Positions 1 through 5,641 of a stretch of 23,303 nt of DNA are shown one piece after another. The stretch is from DATDAH01 sp036525535 (lineage in GTDB: Bacteria > Actinomycetota > Acidimicrobiia > Acidimicrobiales > DATDAH01), in NCBI GenBank assembly GCA_036525535.1, contig DATDAH010000126.1, positions 1 to 23,303 on the forward strand, given 5' to 3'. Position numbers and translations under genes: made by a program. The notes under the pieces were generated by a model that did not search any database, was not told the origin of the DNA, and saw only the letters and a program-made list of their open reading frames with translations. Position 1 is the first letter of the stretch. Each line of letters starts with the position of its first letter.

Positions 1-124
1 AATCCGACTCGCTGGACAAGACCTTGGTGATCGCCGCGGTCAGGGTCGTCTTGCCGTGATCGATGTGACCCATCGTCCCGACATTCACATGCGGCTTGTT
101 CCGCTCGAACTTTTCCTTACCCAT
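1..124 (-). CDS. tuf: Elongation factor Tu, N-terminal part (gene runs off the left edge)
   Basis: This is the translational GTPase that delivers aminoacyl-tRNA to the ribosome. About 41 N-terminal residues are visible. They begin MGKEKFERNKPHVNVGTMGH and continue into the P-loop GHIDHGKT (G1 box, GxxxxGKT), a hallmark of EF-Tu. The ATG at 124 is preceded by GGAGA at a normal Shine-Dalgarno distance. The gene lies 39 bp downstream of tRNA-Met and tRNA-Thr on the same strand, so the tRNAs and tuf may share a transcript, as seen at tufB loci in other bacteria. The rest of the protein is outside the window, so whether this is the only tuf copy cannot be judged. Confidence 0.96.
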   Translation of the reverse strand, partial: MGKEKFERNKPHVNVGTMGHIDHGKTTLTAAITKVLSSESD

Positions 125-163
125 GACGTTCTCCGGTGTCTGTGCTGTGCTGGTTCTTGCGAG

Positions 164-240
164 TGGTGGCGGCGGTCAGAATCGAACTGACGACCCCTCG
201 ATTATGAGCCGAGTGCTCTTACCGACTGAGCTACGCCGCC
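164..240 (-). tRNA. tRNA-Met (anticodon CAT), CCA encoded
   Basis: A complete cloverleaf can be drawn. The acceptor stem GGCGGCG/CGCCGCC pairs perfectly, the D-stem is GCTC/GAGC, and the anticodon stem CTCGG/TCGAG encloses loop CTCATAA with anticodon CAT. The T-stem GTCAG/CTGAC encloses TTCGATT. The discriminator is A, followed by an encoded CCA at 164-166. The first acceptor pair is G-C and the anticodon stem lacks three G-C pairs, so this is not the initiator tRNA. Elongator Met is most likely; the lysidine-modified Ile tRNA with the same anticodon is the alternative. Confidence 0.93.
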
Positions 241-244
241 CCGG

Positions 245-317
245 AGCCCCCTGCCAGAATCGAACTGGCGACACCAGCCTTACCATGGCTGTGCTCTACC
301 GACTGAGCTAAGGGGGC
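245..317 (-). tRNA. tRNA-Thr (anticodon GGT)
   Basis: A complete 73-nt cloverleaf. The acceptor stem is GCCCCCT/AGGGGGC and the D-stem GCTC/GAGC. The anticodon stem CAGCC/GGCTG encloses loop ATGGTAA with anticodon GGT. The T-stem GCCAG/CTGGC encloses TTCGATT, and the discriminator is T. The CCA end is not encoded, unlike the tRNA-Met four bases downstream. With that spacing the two are almost certainly cut from one precursor. Confidence 0.95.
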
Positions 318-332
318 GTTGACCGGCGGGCT

Positions 333-338
333 AGCTTA
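333..338 (-). promoter_or_regulatory. Possible -10 element for the tRNA-Thr/tRNA-Met/tuf transcript
   Basis: On the minus strand TAAGCT fits the actinobacterial TANNNT -10 pattern and lies about 15 bases before the tRNA-Thr 5' end. A similar GGCCGGTA context occurs upstream of tRNA-Tyr near 9420. No convincing -35 box is visible, so this is only a candidate. Confidence 0.25.
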
Positions 339-405
339 CCGGCCCCTGGTGCGGACACCCCGGGGGAACCGCGTCACGCTCAAGAGGGCGCCCTCGGGTG
401 CCGAC

Positions 406-411
406 GGAGGG
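406..411 (+). promoter_or_regulatory. Shine-Dalgarno GGAGGG choosing the GTG start at 415
   Basis: GGAGGG lies three bases before GTG 415. The spacing is short but usable. The protein that follows begins MRVDRLVLEA, which matches the usual N-terminal strand of SMC/Rad50-like ATPases, whereas the open frame back to a TTG at 319 codes for unstructured sequence touching the tRNA gene. Confidence 0.5.
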
Positions 412-414
412 CAG

Positions 415-1737
415 GTGCGGGTAGACCGGCTCGTCCTCGAAGCTGCCGGCCGCTCGGTCGCCCTCGACCTCCACCCCCGCCTCACGGTGGTCAACGGTGT
501 CGGCGGGGTCGAGCGGGAAGGCCTGGTCAGTGAATTCGTCGGCGCGCTCGGGTCGCGCAGGTCGGGCGTCCACCTGGAGCTGACCTGGGACGACGGCACG
601 CCCCTCGCCGTGTTCCGTCCCGAGCGGGCCGAGCACCGCGTCGTCGACGTCTCCCGGGGCGTCGACGTCAGCAACGTGTTCCGACGACCCGACGGCGGCC
701 TCGACCTGCTGGCCGGCACCGGGCTCGACTCGGTCACGGCGCGCCGGCTCCTGCGCTGCACCGCGGCCGATCTGCAGACCAGCACCCACCACGAAGAGGT
801 CATCCGCCGGCTGGCGGGGATCGACCAGCAGGTGCTGTGGCACCACGCCGAGGTCACCGAGGGCACCCAACGGGGCCTGCGCACGGCGGCGGTGATCGCG
901 GGGAGCGAGCCCGAGGACGCCGACGCGGCCGAAGCGATCGAGGACCGCCACGCCGCCCTGTTGTCGGCTCAGGACGACCACGAGCGCGTCCGGAAGCTGG
1001 CCTTCTACGTCGCCACCTTCAGCGCCATCGGCGCCGTGCCCTTGGCGATGCTCGAGGGCCGCAGCATGGCCATGCCGTTCGTGCTCTTCGCCGCCGTCGC
1101 CGCCGTGACCTCGATCATCTTCTGGGGTCGGGTGCGCATGGCCCACGCGGCAGAGGCCGATGCCCTCGAGGCGGCCGGGATGCCGTCGTACCTCGGGTTC
1201 CACCTCGACCGGGTCAATTCCCTGCTGGCCAACGACAAGGCCCGCCGCGTCCTGCTGGAGGCCTCCGAGGTCCACCGGTCCGCGCGGGGCGAGTGGGAGC
1301 AGCTGGTCGGGAACGGCATCTCGACCGACTGGGCCATGGAGCACAAGGACGAGATCGTGGCCGCCGCCCGCCTGCGCCAGGACGTGACCTCCTCCAGCGC
1401 CATCGGCATGACCGGCGGGGGCGACCTGATCGCCCGCTATGCCCAGGCCCTGAACACGCGGCTGGCCGCGGTCCGAGGCGTCGGGGCCCGCCACCAGACC
1501 CTGCCGCTCATCCTCGACGACACCCTCACGGGCATCGATGCCGCCCTGAAGCCCCCGCTGCTCGAGCTCCTGAGCAAGGCCACCGTGAGTCAGCAGGTCC
1601 TCTTCCTGACCAACGACGAGGACGTCATCTCCTGGGCCCGACTGGAGGCCATCGCCGGCCACCTGGCCCTCATCGAGCCGGCGGCCGGCCTGTCGGTCAC
1701 CCCGGAGCCCGACGTCGTCGAGGTCGACCTGCGCTGA
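415..1737 (+). CDS. SMC/Rad50-like ATPase with degenerate Walker A and a central membrane hairpin
   Basis: A 440-residue protein of unknown role. Its N-terminus, MRVDRLVLEA... then LTVVNGVGG (23-31), aligns with the first strand and P-loop of SMC/SbcC/RecN-type ATPases, but the GKS/T of Walker A is replaced by GVERE, so the nucleotide-binding lysine is absent. The C-terminal lobe keeps a signature-like TGGGD (333-337), a Walker B strand LPLILDD (363-369) and a switch strand VLFLTND (395-401). Between the lobes, where SMC proteins carry a coiled coil, there is a short charged helical stretch (about 165-195), two hydrophobic helices (about 196-213 and 219-237) and another helical stretch. It diverges from the tRNA-Thr/tuf transcript and precedes a GNAT gene by 20 bp. 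I infer a membrane-attached, possibly non-hydrolysing ATPase-like protein and assign no pathway. Confidence 0.8.
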   Translation: MRVDRLVLEAAGRSVALDLHPRLTVVNGVGGVEREGLVSEFVGALGSRRSGVHLELTWDDGTPLAVFRPERAEHRVVDVSRGVDVSNVFRRPDGGLDLLAGTGLDSVTARRLLRCTAADLQTSTHHEEVIRRLAGIDQQVLWHHAEVTEGTQRGLRTAAVIAGSEPEDADAAEAIEDRHAALLSAQDDHERVRKLAFYVATFSAIGAVPLAMLEGRSMAMPFVLFAAVAAVTSIIFWGRVRMAHAAEADALEAAGMPSYLGFHLDRVNSLLANDKARRVLLEASEVHRSARGEWEQLVGNGISTDWAMEHKDEIVAAARLRQDVTSSSAIGMTGGGDLIARYAQALNTRLAAVRGVGARHQTLPLILDDTLTGIDAALKPPLLELLSKATVSQQVLFLTNDEDVISWARLEAIAGHLALIEPAAGLSVTPEPDVVEVDLR

Positions 1738-1738
1738 C

Positions 1739-1753
1739 GGGGCAGACTGCCCC
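1739..1753. repeat. Perfect inverted repeat upstream of the GNAT gene
   Basis: GGGGCAG and CTGCCCC flank a single A, giving a 15-bp palindrome. It nearly fills the 20-bp gap between the ATPase stop codon and the acetyltransferase ATG, where a ribosome-binding site would be expected; none is visible. It could be an operator half-site pair or a small RNA hairpin. Chance is possible in GC-rich DNA. Confidence 0.5.
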
Positions 1754-1757
1754 CGCC

Positions 1758-2264
1758 ATGAAGATCAGACGGGCCACGGTGGATGACGCCGAGGCGATAC
1801 GGGCCATCTACAACGCCGAGGTCACCGGCTCCACCGTGACCTTCGACCTGGTGCCCCGCACGGCCCAGGAGCAGGTCGCGTGGCTGGTCGAGCGTTCCGG
1901 CGCCTACGCCGTGCTGGTGGCCGAAGACGAGGACGGGACGGTGCTGGGCTTCGCCTCGCTGTCCCCGTTCCGGGAGCGACCGGCCTACAGCACGACCGTG
2001 GAGGACTCGGTCTACGTCGGGCGTGACCGCCGCGGCGGCGGGGTCGGCGGGGCGCTGCTCGAGGAGCTGGTGGCCACGGCCACCGCCCACGGCTTCCACA
2101 CCGTCATCGCCCGCATCGTCGGCGGCCACGACGCCTCGATCGCGCTCCACCAGAAGGCCGGATTCGACGTGGTGGGCACCGAACGGGAGGTCGGGCGCAA
2201 GAGGGGGCGCTGGCTGGACGTCGTGGTGATGCAACGCCTTCTCGGGGACGGCGGGGCCGTCTGA
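1758..2264 (+). CDS. GNAT family N-acetyltransferase, phosphinothricin acetyltransferase-like
   Basis: A 168-residue single-domain GNAT that would transfer an acetyl group from acetyl-CoA to a small amine. The N-terminal MKIRRATVDDAEAIRAIYN and EVTGSTVTFD (21-30), the segment ASLSPFRERPAYSTTVEDSV (66-85), and the acetyl-CoA loop RGGGVGGALL (92-101) match the Pat/MnaT subgroup, whose members acetylate phosphinothricin, methionine sulfone or methionine sulfoximine. The helix after the loop and NHASIALH-like segment GGHDASIALHQKAGF (122-136) are also typical. The real substrate cannot be read from sequence. The ATG at 1758 gives the family N-terminus; no Shine-Dalgarno is visible, so translation may depend on the upstream gene. 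sodA begins 31 bp downstream on the same strand. Confidence 0.88.
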   Translation: MKIRRATVDDAEAIRAIYNAEVTGSTVTFDLVPRTAQEQVAWLVERSGAYAVLVAEDEDGTVLGFASLSPFRERPAYSTTVEDSVYVGRDRRGGGVGGALLEELVATATAHGFHTVIARIVGGHDASIALHQKAGFDVVGTEREVGRKRGRWLDVVVMQRLLGDGGAV

Positions 2265-2269
2265 TTTCT

Positions 2270-2281
2270 CCCCGATCGGGG
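2270..2281. repeat. 12-bp perfect palindrome upstream of sodA
   Basis: CCCCGATCGGGG is fully self-complementary. It lies in the 31-bp gap before the superoxide dismutase ATG, ending 14 bases from it. It shares the GATCGG/CCGATC half-site with the palindrome at 3688-3700. A regulator site is possible but unproven. Confidence 0.45.
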
Positions 2282-2295
2282 TAGACGTGTGCCCC

Positions 2296-2913
2296 ATGAG
2301 CACGTACACCCTCCCCGACCTGCCGTACGACCACGCCGCCCTCGAGCCCCACATCGACGCCCGGATCATGGAGCTCCACCACGGCAAGCACCACGCGGCC
2401 TACGTGGACCAGTCCAACAAGGCCCTCGACCAGCTGGCCGAGGCCCGCAGCAGCGGCGACTTCGCCCTCATCACCAAGCTGAGCAAGGACCTCGCCTTCA
2501 ACCTCTCGGGCCATGTCCTGCACACCGTCTTCTGGACCTGCATGAGCCCCGACGGCGGGGGTGCCCCCGACGGCGAGCTGGCCGCGGCCATCGACGACGC
2601 CTTCGGCAGCGTCGACGACCTCACGGCCCAGCTCTCCGAGGCCACCAAGAGCGTCCAGGGGTCGGGCTGGGGAGCCCTCGCCTGGGAGCCGCTGGCCGGC
2701 CGCCTCATCGTCGAGCAGGTGTATGACCACCAGAGCAACATCGGCCAGGGATCGGACCCCATCCTGGTCATCGACGCCTGGGAGCACGCCTTCTACCTCC
2801 AATACCTCAACGACAAGGCGGCCTGGGTCGACGCCTTCTGGGAAGTGGCGGACTGGCAGAGCGCGGCGGCGCGCTTCGACGCCGTCCAGACCACAGGGCA
2901 GGCCGCCCGGTGA
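2296..2913 (+). CDS. sodA: Superoxide dismutase, Fe/Mn family
   Basis: A 205-residue cytoplasmic enzyme that converts superoxide to oxygen and hydrogen peroxide. The four metal ligands are in place: H28 in LHHGKHH, H76 in SGHVLH, and D160 and H164 in the family signature DAWEHAFY. Length and numbering match mycobacterial SodA closely. The residue at the metal-selectivity position is H145 (YDHQSN), as in the iron-dependent Mycobacterium tuberculosis enzyme, while the glycine at 72 is the Mn-type residue; the metal is therefore uncertain. A GTG at 2287 is in frame, but the ATG at 2296 gives the normal MSTYTLPDLPYDHAALEPHI start. The stop overlaps the STAS gene start as GTGA, so the dismutase and the partner-switching locus may be translationally coupled. 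Confidence 0.96.
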   Translation: MSTYTLPDLPYDHAALEPHIDARIMELHHGKHHAAYVDQSNKALDQLAEARSSGDFALITKLSKDLAFNLSGHVLHTVFWTCMSPDGGGAPDGELAAAIDDAFGSVDDLTAQLSEATKSVQGSGWGALAWEPLAGRLIVEQVYDHQSNIGQGSDPILVIDAWEHAFYLQYLNDKAAWVDAFWEVADWQSAAARFDAVQTTGQAAR

Positions 2914-3263
2914 GCGGTAATCTCGCCGACGTGCACGACGGCGAGGACCGGCTCATGGTCGAGACGGCCGAGGGCGACCCGCCCACGATCACCCTCATCG
3001 GCGAGGTCGACCCCCACACCGCCCCCCTCCTGGCCGACGCCTTGGACGCGGTCATCGACGCGGGCGCCACGGTCGTGCGCATCGACGGCCGCCGTCTCGA
3101 CTTCATCGACTCATCCGGCCTCCGGGTGCTGGTCGACGCCCACCGCCGGCTGGGCAGCGGCCCGACCGTGCTGGTCCTGGCCCACGTGTCACCCACGTTG
3201 CGGCGCCTGCTCGAGGTCACCGGCTTGGACGAGCACGTGACCGTCGAATCGACGTCGTCCTGA
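2910..3263 (+). CDS. STAS-domain anti-sigma factor antagonist (RsbV/SpoIIAA-like)
   Basis: A 117-residue protein with one STAS domain. In this family the unphosphorylated antagonist binds the anti-sigma kinase and frees the sigma factor; phosphorylation of a serine stops this. The phospho-acceptor motif is DFIDSSGLRVL (64-74), with S69 corresponding to the modified serine of SpoIIAA. The strands TITLIGEVD (26-34) and VVRIDG (55-60) and the C-terminal VSPTLRRLLEVTGLD (93-107) are typical. The GTG at 2910 overlaps the sodA stop by 4 bp; a GTG at 2931 and an ATG at 2955 would only remove a disordered leader. The adjacent kinase-like genes and sigma factor support a role in partner switching. Confidence 0.88.
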   Translation: MSGNLADVHDGEDRLMVETAEGDPPTITLIGEVDPHTAPLLADALDAVIDAGATVVRIDGRRLDFIDSSGLRVLVDAHRRLGSGPTVLVLAHVSPTLRRLLEVTGLDEHVTVESTSS

Positions 3264-3273
3264 GCGCAGCCCC

Positions 3274-3684
3274 TCAGAGCAGGCGCATGGCCCGGACCAC
3301 GGTGCGGTCGTCGTCGGAGGTCATCACGAACGTGTCCACCAGCGAACGCACGATGGCCAGGCCACGGCCCCGTTCCTGCAGTGACCCCGGCTGCAGCACG
3401 TCGGGCTCGACCTCGACCGAGTCCACCGGTCGGTGGTTGGCCACGGTCAGGCGCAGGGCGGTGCCGTCGTTGCTGACCCGGACCTCCACGGGGACATCCG
3501 GCGGGGTGGCCTCGATGGCGTTCGTGCACAGCTCGGTGGCCACCAGGAGCAGGTCGGCGGATGCCGTCGGGGTGACCTCGGTCTCCTGCAGCCAACGCCC
3601 GAGCTGGTCCCGGAGCGCGCCCAGACCTCCGAAGTCGGCGGCGACCTCGAGGGTCAGCTGGCGGTGGGGGCGAAGGGTGACCAT
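3274..3684 (-). CDS. RsbW-like anti-sigma factor / serine kinase (HATPase_c_2)
   Basis: A 136-residue GHKL-fold protein. Family members bind and silence a sigma factor and phosphorylate the STAS antagonist using ATP. The N-box VATELCTNAIEAT (48-60) carries the Mg-binding Asn (N55), and the ATP-lid glycine motif ERGRGLAIVRSLVD (104-117) is intact. The segment between them, LTVANHRPVDSV, lacks the usual DxGxG aspartate, so catalytic competence is not certain. It is transcribed against its neighbours: its stop lies 10 bp from the end of the STAS gene and its start is 84 bp from the divergent RsbW-like gene at 3769. It is the only canonical-looking kinase in the locus, so it is the likely partner of the STAS protein. 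Confidence 0.87.
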   Translation of the reverse strand: MVTLRPHRQLTLEVAADFGGLGALRDQLGRWLQETEVTPTASADLLLVATELCTNAIEATPPDVPVEVRVSNDGTALRLTVANHRPVDSVEVEPDVLQPGSLQERGRGLAIVRSLVDTFVMTSDDDRTVVRAMRLL

Positions 3685-3687
3685 GAC

Positions 3688-3700
3688 GATCGGCCCGATC
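3688..3700. repeat. 13-bp inverted repeat at the start of the rsbW-like gene
   Basis: GATCGG and CCGATC flank a central C. It lies three bases upstream of the ATG at 3684 (minus), in the divergent 84-bp intergenic region. Bound protein here could affect initiation of the kinase gene. It shares the half-site with 2270-2281. Confidence 0.4.
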
Positions 3701-3712
3701 CCTACCCCTGAC

Positions 3713-3734
3713 CGCCCCGGGCAAGTCCCGGGCG
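3713..3734. repeat. Stem-loop in the divergent control region
   Basis: CGCCCCGGG, a CAAGT loop and CCCGGGCG can form a strong stem with one bulged C. It sits midway between the divergent starts at 3684 and 3769 and has no T-run, so it does not look like an intrinsic terminator. Its role is unknown. Confidence 0.4.
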
Positions 3735-3768
3735 CCCCCCACCCCCCCTATCGAGGGAGACTGCACCC

Positions 3769-4164
3769 ATGACCGATCTCGGCGGCGACGTCGTCCTCTC
3801 CCTGCCCCCCCGCAGCTCGCACCTGCGGATCGCCCGCCTGACCGCGTCCAGCTTCGCGGCCGATCTCGGCTTCGGCCTCGATGACACGGAGGACCTGCGG
3901 GTCGCGGTCACCGAGCTCTGTAGCGCCCTCCTCCACGACGAGCGCTCGGGCGACGGCGATGGACCCCGGATCGAGCTGCACTACCGGGTCGACGGGGACC
4001 GCGTGGTGATCGAGGGTCGCCGCGCCGGGATGTCCGGGGCGCCGCCCGAGTTGGATCCCATCGCCCGTGAGCTGTTGGCGGTGACCACCGACGCCCACTC
4101 CCTCGAGGCCCAGGACGACGACTGGACCTTCATCGTGCGCAAGGGCGCGTCGGACCCGGCGTGA
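3769..4164 (+). CDS. Degenerate RsbW-like (HATPase_c_2) protein, likely sigma-binding
   Basis: A 131-residue protein with the RsbW fold pattern: SRSSHLRIARLTASSFAADL-like helix region (15-33), the helix DTEDLRVAVTELCSALLHDE (39-58), a strand pair (67-84) and a C-terminal strand DDDWTFIVRK. The N-box reads ELCSALL, so the essential Asn is replaced by Ala (A53), and no GxG lid motif follows (DPIARELLAVTTDAHSLEA). It is therefore unlikely to bind ATP well or to act as a kinase. A GAGGGAG ribosome-binding site precedes the ATG. Its stop overlaps the sigma gene start as GTGA, the usual position of the cognate anti-sigma factor. I infer that it binds the sigma factor or the STAS protein without phosphorylating it. 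Confidence 0.78.
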   Translation: MTDLGGDVVLSLPPRSSHLRIARLTASSFAADLGFGLDDTEDLRVAVTELCSALLHDERSGDGDGPRIELHYRVDGDRVVIEGRRAGMSGAPPELDPIARELLAVTTDAHSLEAQDDDWTFIVRKGASDPA

Positions 4165-4853
4165 GCCCGGCAGCCGACGACAACGCAGCCCGCAACCGCC
4201 TGGTCGAGGAGCACGCCGATCTGGCTGAGCACTTCGCCCGGCGCTACAGCGGACGGGGCCTGGCCCGGGACGACCTGCGCCAGATGGCGCTGCTGGCAAT
4301 GGTCAAGGCGGCGGACCGCTTCGAGCCGGCGCGGGGTGTGGCCTTCGCCACCTTCGCCAGCCGGACCATCGACGGCGAACTGAAGCGCCAGTTCCGCGAC
4401 CGCTCGTGGTCCGTGCGCCCGCCGCGGGCGCTGCAGGAGCTGCACCTGACCCTGCGCAAGGTCGACGAGGAGCTGACCCAGGAGCTGGGCCGCCATCCCC
4501 GGCTCGACGAGCTGGCGGAGCGCCTCGAGGTCGGTGAGGAGGACGTGCTGGAGGCCCTGGAGGCCGGGGCCGCCCACCGCGCCGACAGCCTCGACGCCCC
4601 TCTCGGGGACGGCGAGCGCACGGCGTCGGACAAGCTGGGCGAGGGCGACGTCGGCTTCGGTCGGGCCGAGGGGCGCATGATCGTGGAGGACCTGCTGGCC
4701 ACGCTGCCCGAGCGGGAGCGCACGATCCTGGAGCTGCGCTTCTACGACAACCTCAGCCAGGAGGAGATCGCCGAGCGCATCGGGGTCAGCCAGTCGTACC
4801 TGTCCCGCCTCCTGCGCCGGACCCTGCTCGACCTCCGGGCCGCCTCCCGGTGA
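4161..4853 (+). CDS. RNA polymerase sigma factor, SigB/SigF/SigG subfamily
   Basis: A 230-residue group 3 sigma factor that would direct RNA polymerase to stress or developmental promoters. Region 2 spans about 14-90 and includes DDLRQMALLAMVKAADRFEP (37-56), the -10-reading segment FATFASRTIDGELKRQFRD (62-80) and SWSVRPPRALQEL. Region 3 follows (about 93-140, ELGRHPRLDELAERL). Region 4 spans about 178-228, with the helix-turn-helix LSQEEIAERIGVSQSYLSRL (198-217). The GTG start overlaps the upstream RsbW-like stop and the stop overlaps the BrkB start, both as GTGA. The exact name (SigB or SigF) cannot be given safely. Activity is probably controlled after translation by the two RsbW-like proteins and the STAS antagonist. 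Confidence 0.92.
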   Translation: MSPAADDNAARNRLVEEHADLAEHFARRYSGRGLARDDLRQMALLAMVKAADRFEPARGVAFATFASRTIDGELKRQFRDRSWSVRPPRALQELHLTLRKVDEELTQELGRHPRLDELAERLEVGEEDVLEALEAGAAHRADSLDAPLGDGERTASDKLGEGDVGFGRAEGRMIVEDLLATLPERERTILELRFYDNLSQEEIAERIGVSQSYLSRLLRRTLLDLRAASR

Positions 4854-5641
4854 CGGTGGCCGGCCTCGGCGATCAGGCCAAGGCCGTGTTGGCCCGGATG
4901 AAGGCCGACAACGTCTCGCTGCTGGCCTCGGCCGTGGCCTTCTGGGCGATGCTGGCCCTGGTGCCGGCGCTGGTCGCCCTGGTCTCGCTCTACGGCCTCG
5001 TGGCCGACCCGGCCGACATCGAGCGCCAGGTCACCGAGAGCACCCAGGCCCTGCCCGTCGAGGCCCAGCGCCTGATCGTCACCCAGCTCCAGGCGGTGGT
5101 CGACGCCCCGGCGGCCGGCCTCGGCACGGGCCTGATCATCGGCCTGGCCGTGGCCCTGTGGGCGGCGTCGGCCGGGATGCGCACGCTCACCACGGCCATC
5201 GGCGTCGTGTACGGCGACCAGGCCGGGGATCGGGGGGCGGTGGCCGAGCGGGGCCGGGCCCTCGCCCTCACGTTGGGCGCCGTTGCCTTCGTCGCCGCCT
5301 TCGTGGCCGTCATCGCCCTCGTGCCCGCCGACAACCCGGTCGTGTGGGTCCTGCGGTGGCTTCTTCTCGGCGGGGGCTTGGTGCTGGCCATCGGCGTGCT
5401 GTACCGACTCGGGCCCGCCACCCGTCCCGCCCAGCGCCTGCTCACGCCGGGTGCGGTCACCGCCGCCGTCCTGTGCGTGGTGGTGTCCCTGCTCTTCTCG
5501 ATCTACACGAGCACCTTCGGGAGCTACAACGAGACCTACGGCTCGCTCGCCGCGGTGATCATCCTGCTCCTGTGGCTCCAGCTGACGGCCATGACCGTGC
5601 TCGTCGGGGCCGAGCTCAACCAGGTCCTGCCGAACCGCTGA
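4850..5641 (+). CDS. YihY/BrkB-family inner membrane protein
   Basis: A 263-residue polytopic membrane protein of the YihY/virulence factor BrkB family (once annotated ribonuclease BN). About six hydrophobic helices can be seen, starting near 23-49, 85-110, 143-163, 167-187, 199-221 and 232-256. The family features are ASAVAFWAMLALVPALVALV near the N-terminus and the C-terminal YGSLAAVIILLLWLQL followed by LVGAELNQV. The biochemical function of the family is unsettled. Translation starts at a GTG overlapping the sigma-factor stop, so the two proteins are made together. The 3' end overlaps the 3' end of the convergent ABC transporter gene by 26 bp. Confidence 0.9.
   Translation: MTVAGLGDQAKAVLARMKADNVSLLASAVAFWAMLALVPALVALVSLYGLVADPADIERQVTESTQALPVEAQRLIVTQLQAVVDAPAAGLGTGLIIGLAVALWAASAGMRTLTTAIGVVYGDQAGDRGAVAERGRALALTLGAVAFVAAFVAVIALVPADNPVVWVLRWLLLGGGLVLAIGVLYRLGPATRPAQRLLTPGAVTAAVLCVVVSLLFSIYTSTFGSYNETYGSLAAVIILLLWLQLTAMTVLVGAELNQVLPNR

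Noticed and set aside
319..414. TTG-initiated N-terminal extension of the ATPase gene
   Set aside because: It begins two bases from the tRNA-Thr gene, has no ribosome-binding site and encodes sequence without family resemblance; GTG 415 fits better.
331..1662. 443-codon open frame antisense to the ATPase gene
   Set aside because: GC-rich shadow frame; composition dominated by Gly, Asp, Val, His and Arg, and no domain recognisable.
2265..2295. SigB/SigF-type promoter (GTTT ... GGGTA) before sodA
   Set aside because: GGGGTA is present, but no GTTT-like box lies at the needed distance.
3701..3712. SigB/SigF-type -10 (GGGGTA on the minus strand) before the rsbW-like gene
   Set aside because: No matching -35 element upstream on the minus strand; the region there is the GC-rich stem-loop.
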